DNA from: Candidatus Goldiibacteriota bacterium HGW-Goldbacteria-1
GTDB taxonomy: Bacteria; Oederibacteriota; PGYV01
NCBI GenBank assembly: GCA_002839855.1
Contig: PGYV01000006.1
Location: 115,811-179,810 of the forward strand
Length of the DNA stretch: 64,000 bases
Direction: 5' to 3'
Part shown: piece after piece, positions 8,752-17,700 of the stretch
Position numbering within the stretch: position 1 is the stretch's first letter
Layout: each line of letters opens with the position of its first letter
Notes under the pieces: model-generated
The model's database searches: none
Told to the model about the DNA's origin: nothing
The model's input: the letters and a program-made list of their open reading frames with translations, nothing else
Translations under genes and position numbers: made by a program

Positions 8752-8782
8752 TACGGCAGGTATTTAAAAAATACCTGCCGTA
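8752..8782. terminator. Perfect 14-bp stem-loop, weak terminator candidate
   Basis: TACGGCAGGTATTT pairs exactly with 8769-8782 around a 3-nt AAA loop. The plus strand has no T-run after it, so termination is uncertain. It could instead be an RNA-stabilising 3' structure. Confidence 0.45.
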
Positions 8783-8847
8783 GAAAATATCACCACAGAT
8801 GTAAAAGATTCAGCATATTAAATATTAAAAATATTACATATTTTTAA

Positions 8848-8876
8848 TTGACTTTTTCGCAATAAATCTATAATAT
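8848..8876 (+). promoter_or_regulatory. Promoter of the rho operon
   Basis: TTGACT (8848-8853), 17-bp spacer, TAATAT (8871-8876), overlapping an alternative TATAAT at 8869-8874. It predicts a leader of roughly 90 nt before rho. Confidence 0.65.
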
Positions 8877-8912
8877 TGTTATGGAAGCAAAGTAATACAG
8901 GGACACATCCGT

Positions 8913-8972
8913 ATGAAATTCCAAAAAAGGGCAGAAAATTTTCCCCTTTATAATCCCGGAGGTAATAATTAA
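8913..8972 (+). CDS. Possible 19-codon leader ORF upstream of rho
   Basis: A short frame (protein [19 protein letters not shown]) starts at an ATG 9 bp after AGGGA, and its TAA overlaps the first base of the rho ATG (TAATG). A small stem (AAGGG/CCCTT, about 8927-8948) lies within it, and its last codons contain the rho SD GGAGG. Translation of the leader could therefore affect access to the rho start. Leader peptides before rho are known in other bacteria, but this one has no family match that I can claim. It may be chance. Confidence 0.3.
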   Translation: MKFQKRAENFPLYNPGGNN

Positions 8973-10228
8973 TGAATGTAAATGAACTAAAAACAATGAA
9001 AGTATCCGAACTTCAGAAGATCGCAAAAGACATGAAGATTGACAACCTAAGCGGCCTTAAGAAACAGGATCTTATCATGAAGCTTATGGAGACCGAATCC
9101 CAGAAAGACGGGCTTGTTTTCGGGGAAGGCGTACTTGAAATTCTTCCCGACGGCTTTGGTTTTCTGCGCTCGCCAAACTATAACTATCTTCCGGGGCCGG
9201 ATGACATTTACGTGTCGCCTTCGCAGATTCGCAAGTTTGACTTAAGGACAGGCGATATGATAGCCGGGCAGATACGCCCACCAAAAGAAGGGGAAAAATA
9301 CTTCGCGCTTTTAAAAGTGGGCACTATTAACAGCGAAGACCCGGAAAAAATTAAAGACAAAATTTTCTTTGATAACTTAACCCCGCTTTATCCGGAACAT
9401 AAGATAAACCTTGAAACAAAAGACAGGGAAAACATTTCCATGAGGGTTATGGACCTTTTCACGCCTCTTGGCAAAGGCCAGAGGGCGCTTATAGTAGCCC
9501 CCCCAAGGACGGGTAAAACAGTCCTTCTTCAGAAAATAGCGAACAGCATCACCGAAAATCATCCGGAAATTTATTTAATAGTCCTTTTAATTGACGAGCG
9601 CCCTGAAGAAGTAACAGACATGGAACGCACGGTAAAAGGCGAAGTTGTCTCTTCCACCTTTGACGAACCGCCTACAAGGCATATTCAGGTGGCTGAAATG
9701 GTCATTGAAAAAGCCAAAAGGCTTGTAGAAAGCAAAAGGGATGTTGTTATCCTGCTTGACAGTATCACAAGGCTTGCGCGCGCTTACAACTCTGTCGCGC
9801 CTTCCAGCGGAAAAGTCCTTTCCGGCGGTATTGACAGTAATGCATTACAAAAACCCAAACGCTTCTTTGGAGCAGCCAGGGCAATTGAAGAAGGCGGTTC
9901 ATTGACTATCATAGCCACCGCCCTTATTGAAACAGGCAGCAAAATGGACGATGTTATATTTGAAGAATTTAAGGGCACAGGCAACTGTGAAATAGACCTT
10001 TCCCGCGAACTTGCGGAAAAACGCCTTTACCCGGCAATTGACATCAGCAAGTCCGGCACAAGAAAAGAAGAGCTTCTGCTTTCAAGGGAAGAAATTAACA
10101 AACTGTGGATTCTTAGAAAAGCCCTTTTAAGCAAAATGAAGCCCGCGGAAATTATGGAATTCTTAGTTGACAAAATATCCAAAACAAAGAATAATAAGGC
10201 ATTTATTGATGCCATGAAAACAGATTAA
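8972..10228 (+). CDS. rho: Transcription termination factor Rho
   Basis: Hexameric RNA helicase that ends transcription at Rho-dependent sites. The 418-residue length is typical. The N-terminal Rho_N helices contain [20 protein letters not shown]. The cold-shock RNA-binding domain (about residues 50-125) includes [20 protein letters not shown]. The ATPase core has Walker A ([11 protein letters not shown], about residue 175), the Walker B region [16 protein letters not shown], and the secondary RNA site region [20 protein letters not shown]. It is the first gene of the rho-rpmE-thyX-DUF1385 unit, with promoter at 8848 and SD CGGAGGT. Confidence 0.97.
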   Translation: MNVNELKTMKVSELQKIAKDMKIDNLSGLKKQDLIMKLMETESQKDGLVFGEGVLEILPDGFGFLRSPNYNYLPGPDDIYVSPSQIRKFDLRTGDMIAGQIRPPKEGEKYFALLKVGTINSEDPEKIKDKIFFDNLTPLYPEHKINLETKDRENISMRVMDLFTPLGKGQRALIVAPPRTGKTVLLQKIANSITENHPEIYLIVLLIDERPEEVTDMERTVKGEVVSSTFDEPPTRHIQVAEMVIEKAKRLVESKRDVVILLDSITRLARAYNSVAPSSGKVLSGGIDSNALQKPKRFFGAARAIEEGGSLTIIATALIETGSKMDDVIFEEFKGTGNCEIDLSRELAEKRLYPAIDISKSGTRKEELLLSREEINKLWILRKALLSKMKPAEIMEFLVDKISKTKNNKAFIDAMKTD

Positions 10229-10244
10229 TGGAGGTACCAGAAAC

Positions 10245-10469
10245 ATGAAACAGGGAATACACCCGGATTACAAAAAAGCAATGGTAGTTTGCGCCTGTGG
10301 CAATTCATTTGAAACAAACAGCACAGCGGGAGACTTAAAAGTGGAAGTATGTTCAAACTGCCACCCATTCTATACAGGCGTTCAGAAGTTCCTTGACACT
10401 GACGGCAGGGTGGAAAAGTTTAAGAAAAGGGCTGCAAAAAGCACCAAGAAAGAGGAAACAAAGGCATAG
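10245..10469 (+). CDS. rpmE: Ribosomal protein bL31 (zinc-binding form)
   Basis: Large-subunit ribosomal protein, 74 residues. It begins [12 protein letters not shown] as in typical L31 and retains four cysteines (CAC at 16-18 and CSNC at 36-39), the zinc-containing form, with the HPFYTG signature. The C-terminus is Lys-rich. SD GGAGG precedes it 16 bp after the rho stop. The rho-rpmE pairing is conserved in many bacteria. Confidence 0.96.
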   Translation: MKQGIHPDYKKAMVVCACGNSFETNSTAGDLKVEVCSNCHPFYTGVQKFLDTDGRVEKFKKRAAKSTKKEETKA

Positions 10470-10485
10470 CGGAAGTCCGGCGGAT

Positions 10486-11187
10486 ATGGCCGTGTTTGTA
10501 AAACTTCTGTCACATACAGCTGACGGCGAAAAAATAGCCGCCATTGCGGGTAAACTTTGTTATTCCAGCGGCGGCTATGATAAAATAACCGGAACACTTA
10601 CCGATGAGACTATTGCTTCATTTATCAACAAAATAAATGACCTTGGCCATTATTCTGTCCTTGAACACATGTCTTTTAGTTTTATTATAGAAGGCGTGTC
10701 GCGTGCTTTGACACACCAGCTGGTGCGCCACAGAATCGCGTCTTATTCGCAGCAGAGCCAGCGATATGTAAACGAATCCGGTTTTGATTACATCACCCCA
10801 CATACCATAGAAGACAAACCCGAACTTAAAAAACAGTTTGATTCCATGATGGATTCCATTAATACATTTTACAAGTCCATGACAGATGCCGGCATTCCTA
10901 AAGAAGATGCCAGGTATGCGCTTCCAAACGCGGCGGAAACTAAAATAGTGGTTACTATGAACGCGCGGGAACTGCTGCACTTCTTTGAAAAAAGGTGCTG
11001 CAACAGGGCACAGTGGGAAATTCACGAAATGTCCGACCTGATGCTTGCAGAGGCAAAGATAGCTGCGCCTTTAATATTTAAAAACGCGGGGCCCGGCTGC
11101 GTAGGCGGTCCGTGCCCGGAAGGCAAGATGACCTGCGGTAAAATAACAGAGGTCAGAAAAAAATACAATTCTGACAACAAGGGATAA
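10486..11187 (+). CDS. thyX: FAD-dependent thymidylate synthase ThyX
   Basis: Makes dTMP from dUMP with methylene-tetrahydrofolate and reduced FAD. I choose the ATG at 10486 (MAVFVKLLSHT, 233 residues), because a longer in-frame extension would overlap rpmE and adds only basic sequence. The ThyX signature is clear: LVRHRIASYSQQSQRYVN, about residues 75-92, containing the RHR motif and Ser. NARELLHFFEKRCCNRAQWEI supplies the substrate-binding Arg region. The C-terminal GPGCVGGPCPEGKMTCG is Cys-rich. The gene is 16 bp after rpmE and 2 bp before DUF1385. Presence of ThyX suggests the genome may lack ThyA. Confidence 0.95.
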   Translation: MAVFVKLLSHTADGEKIAAIAGKLCYSSGGYDKITGTLTDETIASFINKINDLGHYSVLEHMSFSFIIEGVSRALTHQLVRHRIASYSQQSQRYVNESGFDYITPHTIEDKPELKKQFDSMMDSINTFYKSMTDAGIPKEDARYALPNAAETKIVVTMNARELLHFFEKRCCNRAQWEIHEMSDLMLAEAKIAAPLIFKNAGPGCVGGPCPEGKMTCGKITEVRKKYNSDNKG

Positions 11188-11189
11188 AA

Positions 11190-12185
11190 ATGAAGGTTAA
11201 AAAAACAAAAACACCCGCTTCCTGCAGTTCCAAAAAAATGAATGTGGGCGGACAGGCCGTTATTGAAGGCGTGCTTATGCGTTCGCCAAACTATTACGCG
11301 GTATCCGTGCGCCACAAAAACGGTACAATTAAATCAATGTCAGCGCCGGTTAATTCAATCACAAAAAAGTACCCGTTTTTAAAATGGCCTGTTTTAAGGG
11401 GATTTATTTCCCTTATAGAATCCATGACACTTGGGTTTAAAGCGCTTGATTATTCGGCACAGATATACGAAGAGGGGTACGAGAATAAAAAGAAAAAGAA
11501 ATTATCCAAAGCAGAAACAGAAAAAAAAGAGAAAAAAGAAAAATTGGAAATGACAGTCACTTATATTATATCCTTTGCCTTTGCGCTTTTCCTTTTTATT
11601 TACCTTCCGGTGCAGGGAACCAAACTGCTGGAAAAAGCGCTTCCCGGGCTTGCGGAAAACAGGGTCTGGTTTAACCTTATAGTTGTTACCTTTAAACTTG
11701 CGATATTTTTCCTGTATATCTGGGCAATTTCCTTTATGGAAGACGTTAAACGCCTTTTTATGTACCACGGCGCGGAACACAAAGCCATTTATACTTTTGA
11801 AGACGGCAAGAAACTTACTCAAAAAAACATGCTGCCATACACAACGCTTCACCCAAGATGCGGCACAGCTTTTATTTTTCTGACAATGCTTGTAAGCATA
11901 ATAATTTTTGTGCTTTTACTTCCGCCGGAATTTAAGATCTGGCAGAGAATACTGCTGGAAATTCCGCTTTTAATCCCAATTGCGGGACTGTCATATGAAC
12001 TGTTAAAATTCTCTGATAAATTTCAGAATAACTTTTTTATAAAAATCCTTATAGCGCCGGGGCTGGCTTTTCAGAAAATAACCACAAAAGAACCGGATGC
12101 TAAGATGCTTGAAGTTGCCGCAAATTCAATTAATGAAGTTTTAAAACTGGAAAAAAAGCATAGACCCGCAGCAGTAAAACTTTAG
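11190..12185 (+). CDS. DUF1385 family membrane protein (YqhQ-like)
   Basis: A conserved membrane protein of unknown molecular function, 331 residues. It begins with the family signature VGGQAVIEGVLMRSPNYYAV (about residues 20-39). A Lys/Glu-rich cytoplasmic stretch (about 95-120) follows, then four or five hydrophobic helices (about 125-285), with the conserved YHGAEHKAIYTFE and HPRCGTAFIF between them, which look like a metal or substrate site. In Firmicutes, Thermotogae and others, DUF1385 genes occur beside rpmE and prfA, as here. The gene is 2 bp after thyX and ends in a terminator. Confidence 0.88.
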   Translation: MKVKKTKTPASCSSKKMNVGGQAVIEGVLMRSPNYYAVSVRHKNGTIKSMSAPVNSITKKYPFLKWPVLRGFISLIESMTLGFKALDYSAQIYEEGYENKKKKKLSKAETEKKEKKEKLEMTVTYIISFAFALFLFIYLPVQGTKLLEKALPGLAENRVWFNLIVVTFKLAIFFLYIWAISFMEDVKRLFMYHGAEHKAIYTFEDGKKLTQKNMLPYTTLHPRCGTAFIFLTMLVSIIIFVLLLPPEFKIWQRILLEIPLLIPIAGLSYELLKFSDKFQNNFFIKILIAPGLAFQKITTKEPDAKMLEVAANSINEVLKLEKKHRPAAVKL

Positions 12186-12198
12186 CTGTTTATATAAG

Positions 12199-12241
12199 CA
12201 CCCGGCCTGCCCTTTGTAAGGGAGTAGCGGGTGTTTTTTTT
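12199..12241 (+). terminator. Terminator at end of the rho-rpmE-thyX-DUF1385 unit
   Basis: Branched hairpin: outer stem CACCCG/CGGGTG (12199-12204 and 12228-12233) enclosing CCCTTTGTAAGGG, followed by eight T residues. The prfA ribosome-binding site lies only 30 bp beyond. Confidence 0.85.
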
Positions 12242-12281
12242 ATATATAAAAATACAATTTAACTTAACCGGAGGCAATAAA

Positions 12282-13349
12282 GTGTTTGAAAAAGCGGCAA
12301 AAATAAAACGCGAATATGAAAAATTAACAGCGGAACTTTCCGACCCGCAGATAATTTCCAACAACGAACTTTTCCAGAAAAAAGCAAGGCAGCATTCGGA
12401 ATATTCGGAAATAGTGGAGATATATGACGCCTATACAACGCTTGACCACGCCATAAAAGACGCCGACCACATGATGCGCACAGAGCAGGAAAAAGAACTT
12501 GTAGATATGGCAAAAGCGGAAATTGAAGATTTAACACCCAAACTGGAAAAGAAGCGCGAAGAATTAAGAATAATACTTACCCCAAGCGACCCTAACGATA
12601 AAAAGAACGCAATAGTGGAAATCCGCGCCGGTACAGGCGGCGATGAAGCCGGAATTTTTGCGGGCGACTTGTACCGCATGTATGTTAAGTACGCGGAAAA
12701 CCACGGATTTTCAATTGAAACCGTTACAAGCAGCCCCACGGAACTTGGAGGTTTTAAGGAAATAATATTTTTTGTAAACGGGAAAGGTGCTTATGGCAAA
12801 CTGCGCTATGAAAGCGGCGCGCACAGGGTACAGCGCGTTCCCGATACAGAGACCAGCGGCAGGGTTCACACTTCCGCGGCAACAGTATATGTACTGCCGG
12901 AACAGGAAGAAAAAGAATTTAATTTAAACATGGCTGAAATACGCATAGACGTATGCCGCGCGTCCGGCGCAGGCGGACAGCATGTCAACAGGACTGAATC
13001 CGCGGTAAGGGCGCACCACATACCCACAGGTATTGAGGTTTACTGCCAGGACGGAAGGTCACAGATAAAAAATAAAGAAAAGGCGCTTTCAATTCTGTCC
13101 GCAAGGGTTAAAGCCAAGACCGAAGGCGATGAAAAGGCGATTACCGACAGCGAAAGGCGTTCGCAGATTGGTTCCGGCGACCGCAGCGAAAAAATAAGGA
13201 CATACAATTATCCGCAGAACAGGGTAACCGACCACAGGATTGGCCTTACATCATACAACCTTGAAGGCGTAATGCAGGGCGACATTGACCAGTTTATAGA
13301 AAAACTTAGCGAAGAGAACACCAAAAAGTTAATGGAAAAAAGCATCTGA
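12282..13349 (+). CDS. prfA: Peptide chain release factor 1
   Basis: Recognises UAA and UAG stop codons and triggers peptide release. The GTG at 12282 is the start (355 residues), because GGAGG lies at 12270-12274 and the upstream in-frame extension runs through the terminator. The GGQ motif is in GAGGQHVNRTESAVRAHH (about residue 230). The codon-recognition tripeptide PxT is present as PDT in HRVQRVPDTETSGRVHTS, which marks RF1 and not RF2. The gene lies directly before prmC (4-bp gap), the methyltransferase that modifies the GGQ glutamine. Confidence 0.96.
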   Translation: MFEKAAKIKREYEKLTAELSDPQIISNNELFQKKARQHSEYSEIVEIYDAYTTLDHAIKDADHMMRTEQEKELVDMAKAEIEDLTPKLEKKREELRIILTPSDPNDKKNAIVEIRAGTGGDEAGIFAGDLYRMYVKYAENHGFSIETVTSSPTELGGFKEIIFFVNGKGAYGKLRYESGAHRVQRVPDTETSGRVHTSAATVYVLPEQEEKEFNLNMAEIRIDVCRASGAGGQHVNRTESAVRAHHIPTGIEVYCQDGRSQIKNKEKALSILSARVKAKTEGDEKAITDSERRSQIGSGDRSEKIRTYNYPQNRVTDHRIGLTSYNLEGVMQGDIDQFIEKLSEENTKKLMEKSI

Positions 13350-13353
13350 TATT

Positions 13354-14226
13354 ATGAAAATATACGAAGCTCTTAACAAAGCCGCGGATTATATTTCAGA
13401 CGGCAGGGGGCTTGATAAACAGGTTTCAAAATTTGAAGCCGCGGAACTTTTGATGTTTCTTACCGGTATTGACAAGCCCTCTTTATATGCCCGCTTTCAG
13501 GACAGTCTTCCCGGCATGTCCGCAAAAAAGCTGTTTAAGCTTGCCCATAAAAGGGCGGCAGGAATGCCGCTGCAATATCTGACAGGTACGGCTTTTTTTT
13601 ACGGCAATGAATTTGCCTGCAGAAAAGGCGTGCTGATTCCACGGCAGGATACCGAAGCGGTAATAGAGGCGGTAAAATCACTTCCGCTTAAACCCAAAAC
13701 ACAGGCGGCAGAGCTTGGCCCCGGCAGCGGAATAATAAGCGTGACCCTGTGCCTGGAATGCCCCAAAATAGCCCATATAACAGCCATAGACATATCAAAA
13801 AAAGCAATATCGCTTACTAACCTTAACGCAAAGAAGTACGGCGTAAAAGGGCGTATAACAGCTAAATCGGGCAATTTTTTTACCTTAACCCGCAAATCAC
13901 CCTTGAAATTTGACATTATCATATCCAACCCCCCGTATATAACAAAAACGGCCATGTCCAAACTGCAAAAAGAGGTATTACACGAACCCGCAGCCGCCCT
14001 TACCGACAAAAAAGACGGGCTTTCATTTTATAAAAGGCTTGCCTCTGCCGGAGTGAACATTTTAAACCCCGGCGGTTATATGGTTTTGGAAATTGGGGAT
14101 AACATGGAAGAGGACATTAAAAAAGTTTTCCACAACAAGAACTGGACATACCTATCCACATTTAACGACTTCAAAGGGATGAAAAGAGCAGTCATATTTC
14201 AACTAATCACACATAAAAATAATTAA
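13354..14226 (+). CDS. prmC: Release factor glutamine N5-methyltransferase PrmC (HemK)
   Basis: SAM-dependent enzyme that methylates the Gln of the GGQ loop of release factors. The 290-residue length is typical. The N-terminal helical domain ends with the LTGTAFFYGNEF block. The SAM site is LGPGSGIISVTLCLECP (about residues 122-138), then AIDISKKAI, and the catalytic NPPY motif is in ISNPPYITK (about residue 192). It is 4 bp downstream of prfA, its substrate gene, and is surely co-transcribed. The 200 bp after it are AT-rich with only a weak CACATA/TATGTG hairpin followed by T residues near 14253. Confidence 0.95.
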   Translation: MKIYEALNKAADYISDGRGLDKQVSKFEAAELLMFLTGIDKPSLYARFQDSLPGMSAKKLFKLAHKRAAGMPLQYLTGTAFFYGNEFACRKGVLIPRQDTEAVIEAVKSLPLKPKTQAAELGPGSGIISVTLCLECPKIAHITAIDISKKAISLTNLNAKKYGVKGRITAKSGNFFTLTRKSPLKFDIIISNPPYITKTAMSKLQKEVLHEPAAALTDKKDGLSFYKRLASAGVNILNPGGYMVLEIGDNMEEDIKKVFHNKNWTYLSTFNDFKGMKRAVIFQLITHKNN

Positions 14227-14475
14227 AGTAAAACACAAACAAAATCATCTATGTGTTTTTTTATCAAGAACATTTTCGTTTTATTAAAGCGTCCATGCAA
14301 TAGATTCTACAAAAAAATAAACAATAAAATATATTTATTAATTTATTCGCAGAAAGAAACAACAGCGCCGCTTATCATTTTTAGCGTTTTATTTAAGCGA
14401 GATTTTTTATAAACCTTTTTAAAATATATGATAATATATACTTATTTTCAAACACGCATTCACCAGGAGAATATT

Positions 14476-16692
14476 TTGGAAAATAACAGAATTATCAGAT
14501 TTGTATCGGTAATAGCGGGCTTTATTCTTATCGTAATCGGGCAATCTTTAATGTACGCAAAGCCGCATGCTTTGCCGGGCGCTTATTTTTTTCTGCTTTC
14601 TCTTATCCCTTTTTTCATCGCAATAAAACACGACAAAGGCGCGGAACTTCTTGGAAAACTGCCTTTTTTAAAAGATATTTTTGAAAAACCGGGAAAATTT
14701 GAAATAATAGGGTTTGCTATATTTTTCATAACCGCGGCTTTCTTCAGGTTTCACAGTTTGGACACGGTGCCTATGGGATCCTTCCGTGATGAAGGAAAGG
14801 CCGTCAAAGACGCAATGGATATCATAAGGGGCGTCACGCCAAACGGCGCCGATTCCGCCCTGCCCATATATATCAGGGCTATCACCGATAACCCCGCTTT
14901 ATATAACTATTTCATGGGCGGCCTTTTCCCGTTTATCGGCGAAGGTATAATGGGGGCAAGGGCCGCGACAGCTATCGCGGGGCTTTTAGCGGCGGTAAGT
15001 TTTTATTTCCTTATACGGTATATGCTTGGCTGGAAAACGGCATTTTTTACGTCAATGTTTTTTGCCTTTGGCATTTACCCGGTTGCATATAGCCGGCTTG
15101 TTTATCACGCGGGATTTGCCATATTGCCGTTTATTATCTCTTTATTCTACGCGGTAAAAATTTACAACGAAAGGAAAACTGCCGATTTTATTATTTTCGG
15201 AATCGCTCTCGCATTATCCGTTCAGACATATCAGGCAGCGCGAATTGTGCCTGTTGCATATTTACTGTTTATCATAGGGGCATTATTCATTGACAGGGGA
15301 TTTTTAAAAGCTAATTATATAAAATTATTCGCCGCATTTATAACAGCGGTTATATTTATGGTCCCGTTTCTGGTATATGTCATGGAACATTTTGACTCTT
15401 TCATGATGAGAGCTTCCGGTTTATATCTTATGCAGGTGCAAAACAGGCACCATTGGCTGCACGAAAATCCCATACTAAATTATCTAATCAGCATAAAAAA
15501 AGTGCTTCTTATGTTCAATCATAGCGGCAGTAACGCCATAAACCTTGGTGCATATAACGGGTTGCCCCTTATGGACTTTCTTACAGGCATATTTGCCGCC
15601 GCCGGATTTTTTATGCTTTTAGCGGCAGCTTTTACCGGTAATCTTTTCGGAATCATTTTCGTCTTCACATTTATCCTATTCGCGGCCGCCGCGGCCGCTT
15701 TCATAGAAGCGCCGTACCCAAGCAGATCTGTTATGACCATGCCTTTGATTTATATTTTTACCGCCTTTGGTTTGTCGGGATTAATCCGTTCCGCGTCATC
15801 GGCAGGGAAAAAAATTATATATGTATTAATCTCTTTAGCCGTCGTTCTTGCAGGTGTTATTAATTATGACAAGTATTTTATAAAATACGGCAGGCACAAA
15901 TACGCATACCGCGCTTTTGAAACAGAAAAAAGGGAAGCCGCGGAATATGTGATAAAATTGGGCGGCAGCTGGCAGGCCATAATGACGCCGTATTTTATGT
16001 TCGGATCAGAGCAAAACACTCCCGATGTTACGATAGCCTTTATGGCAAAGAAAAAAAATAATTATGAAAAACTTACAACCGGTTATAACTTTCCCGTTAA
16101 TCCCGCTTACGGAAAAAATTATGTTTACATTCTGGAAAGGGAATATTTCTCTATGCTTCCGGCCCTTCAGGCATATTATCCGGCAGGAGAGCGTGTTGAT
16201 TTTATGGAAAAATATAACGACGAAAAAGTAATAGCTTTTATCGCCTACAAAGTTCCTTATGAAGAAGCCCTAAAAGGTTTATCTGACAGCCCCGAAAGGG
16301 GGCTTACTGCACGTTATTATTCCGGCGGCAACTGCGGTTACGGCGAATTGCTTGAAGTGCGGTCAGAACCCATGATACTTCACGAATGGGCATATTTTCC
16401 TAAAAATGCAAACCATTTTACCGTCTGCTGGGACGGCAAGATAAGGATAGACACGCCTGGAAAGTATATTTTTGACGTAAAAACAAACGAAAGAAAAGAA
16501 CTGCTTATAGATAACAACCTTATTCTGTCAGGCAATCAGACAAAAGCCGAAATTGAACTTTCAAAGGGCATGCATGACATTCACGTTATGTACAGAAATA
16601 ACGGCAGAAATTGGTTTGGTTTATGGTGGGCCAGGCCTGACAAAGGCATTTTGGAAACGGTCCCGATGGATAACCTTTATCCGCAGAAATAA
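14476..16692 (+). CDS. GT39-like membrane glycosyltransferase with C-terminal PA14 domain
   Basis: A large integral-membrane GT-C protein of the PMT/ArnT type. These transfer a sugar from a polyprenyl-phosphate donor on the periplasmic face. I prefer a TTG start at 14476 (738 residues), because AGGAGA lies 6 bp before it. An upstream ATG at 14428 has no SD. About 12 membrane helices occupy residues 10-470. The acidic catalytic loop SFRDEGKAVKD is near residue 110. The last 120 residues form a PA14 domain (LTARYYSGGNCGYGELL, then NGRNWFGLWW), a carbohydrate-binding fold. A PA14 domain fused to a GT39 enzyme is unusual. It probably faces the periplasm. The acceptor is unknown. Confidence 0.82.
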   Translation: MENNRIIRFVSVIAGFILIVIGQSLMYAKPHALPGAYFFLLSLIPFFIAIKHDKGAELLGKLPFLKDIFEKPGKFEIIGFAIFFITAAFFRFHSLDTVPMGSFRDEGKAVKDAMDIIRGVTPNGADSALPIYIRAITDNPALYNYFMGGLFPFIGEGIMGARAATAIAGLLAAVSFYFLIRYMLGWKTAFFTSMFFAFGIYPVAYSRLVYHAGFAILPFIISLFYAVKIYNERKTADFIIFGIALALSVQTYQAARIVPVAYLLFIIGALFIDRGFLKANYIKLFAAFITAVIFMVPFLVYVMEHFDSFMMRASGLYLMQVQNRHHWLHENPILNYLISIKKVLLMFNHSGSNAINLGAYNGLPLMDFLTGIFAAAGFFMLLAAAFTGNLFGIIFVFTFILFAAAAAAFIEAPYPSRSVMTMPLIYIFTAFGLSGLIRSASSAGKKIIYVLISLAVVLAGVINYDKYFIKYGRHKYAYRAFETEKREAAEYVIKLGGSWQAIMTPYFMFGSEQNTPDVTIAFMAKKKNNYEKLTTGYNFPVNPAYGKNYVYILEREYFSMLPALQAYYPAGERVDFMEKYNDEKVIAFIAYKVPYEEALKGLSDSPERGLTARYYSGGNCGYGELLEVRSEPMILHEWAYFPKNANHFTVCWDGKIRIDTPGKYIFDVKTNERKELLIDNNLILSGNQTKAEIELSKGMHDIHVMYRNNGRNWFGLWWARPDKGILETVPMDNLYPQK

Positions 16693-16721
16693 AGACACGG
16701 GCCGTACCCCTTATCCGCGTC

Positions 16722-16760
16722 TTGACATATACGTATTAAATTGATAACATTATACGTATA
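16722..16760 (+). promoter_or_regulatory. Promoter and twin palindromic operators of the toxin-antitoxin operon
   Basis: TTGACA (16722-16727), 17-bp spacer, TAACAT (16745-16750). The palindrome ATACGTAT occurs twice, at 16729-16736 just after the -35 and at 16752-16759 just after the -10, 23 bp apart. The antitoxin SD begins at 16761. Paired palindromes around a promoter are the expected layout for autorepression by a ribbon-helix-helix antitoxin. Confidence 0.8.
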
Positions 16761-16770
16761 GGAGGTGCTT

Positions 16771-17016
16771 ATGACAAAACTTACGCTTCTGCTTGATGAA
16801 AATACAATAAAAAAGGCAAAACTGACCGCAAAAAAGAATAAAACTTCCGTATCTAAAATGGCTGCATCATATTTTGAATCACTTACGGCGCACACCGAAG
16901 ATAATTATAATGATTTGCCGGTTTTAAAGGAAATCTCCGGTGTAATATACGGAAAAGAACAGGATTACAATCCTAAAGAAGAATACAAGAAACATATACG
17001 GAAAAAATATAAATGA
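16771..17016 (+). CDS. Antitoxin of a VapBC-like pair (ribbon-helix-helix/DUF6364-like)
   Basis: An 81-residue protein. The ATG at 16771 is the start: the GTG six bases upstream is inside the SD GGAGGT. The N-terminal half (KLTLLLDENTIKKAKLTAKK, then KTSVSKMAASYFESL) has the short beta-strand and two helices of a ribbon-helix-helix DNA-binding domain, close to the DUF6364 antitoxins. The basic C-terminal tail should wrap the toxin. Its stop overlaps the toxin ATG (ATGA). It should neutralise the PIN toxin and, through the ATACGTAT palindromes, repress its own operon. Confidence 0.82.
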   Translation: MTKLTLLLDENTIKKAKLTAKKNKTSVSKMAASYFESLTAHTEDNYNDLPVLKEISGVIYGKEQDYNPKEEYKKHIRKKYK

Positions 17017-17429
17017 AAACCGTTCTTTTTGATGCTAATGTAATACTTGATATTCATCTAAAAAGAAAGAACACTTATAACGCTTCTATGGCTGCCGTAG
17101 CCGCGGCAAAAAGGCATGGCCTAAAAACATATTTGTCGGCTGTAAGCATCAGTATAATTCATTATATCCTTGAAAAAGAAACAGACAGGACAACTGCCAT
17201 AAAAATACTGGAAAAAACCAAAATGCTTTTTGACATAGCGCCTGTTGACGCAAAAGCCGTTGATATGTCCATTGTATCTGATTTTAAAGACTTCGAGGAT
17301 GCACTGCAGTATTATTCGGCAATCGGCGTAAAGGCGGACTGCATTGTAACGGGCAATAAAAAGGACTATAAGCATTCAGTAATTCCTGTTTTAGCTCCCG
17401 AAGAATTTCAACTGCGTTTAAACAGATAA
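17013..17429 (+). CDS. vapC: PIN-domain toxin (VapC-like ribonuclease)
   Basis: A 138-residue PIN-domain protein predicted to cut RNA, often a tRNA or rRNA, with Mg ions. The acidic active-site residues are present: Asp7 in LFDANVILD, a Glu in HYILEKE, the DFKDFEDALQ segment with the paired acidic residues, and the final ADCIVTGNKKDY. The gene overlaps the antitoxin by 4 bp. The pair sits between two similar glycosyltransferase genes, which suggests insertion into, or stabilisation of, a surface-glycan region. Confidence 0.88.
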   Translation: MKTVLFDANVILDIHLKRKNTYNASMAAVAAAKRHGLKTYLSAVSISIIHYILEKETDRTTAIKILEKTKMLFDIAPVDAKAVDMSIVSDFKDFEDALQYYSAIGVKADCIVTGNKKDYKHSVIPVLAPEEFQLRLNR

Positions 17430-17700
17430 TTTCTACCGGTTAAACGATTATTAGAATGCATTAAGAACGGTGCCAAACCCCGCTTACAGACAATATCATT
17501 AACAAAGACTGATATATCCGCCTCTTATACAAAAACACAAACTTCAATAAATATAAAACCCTTAACCGCTTAACTATTCACGATAAAATGAACTATTTAC
17601 ATATAAACGGGTTCATAATAATATATACGCTATGGTTAATGCCATATAACTTACTTTAACCATACAAACCATTAAAAAACAATATTTGGGGTATTTAAGA

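Noticed and set aside
10393-10485. Longer N-terminus for ThyX
   Set aside because: It would overlap rpmE by 77 bp and adds a basic stretch not seen in the family. ATG 10486 gives a normal ThyX start.
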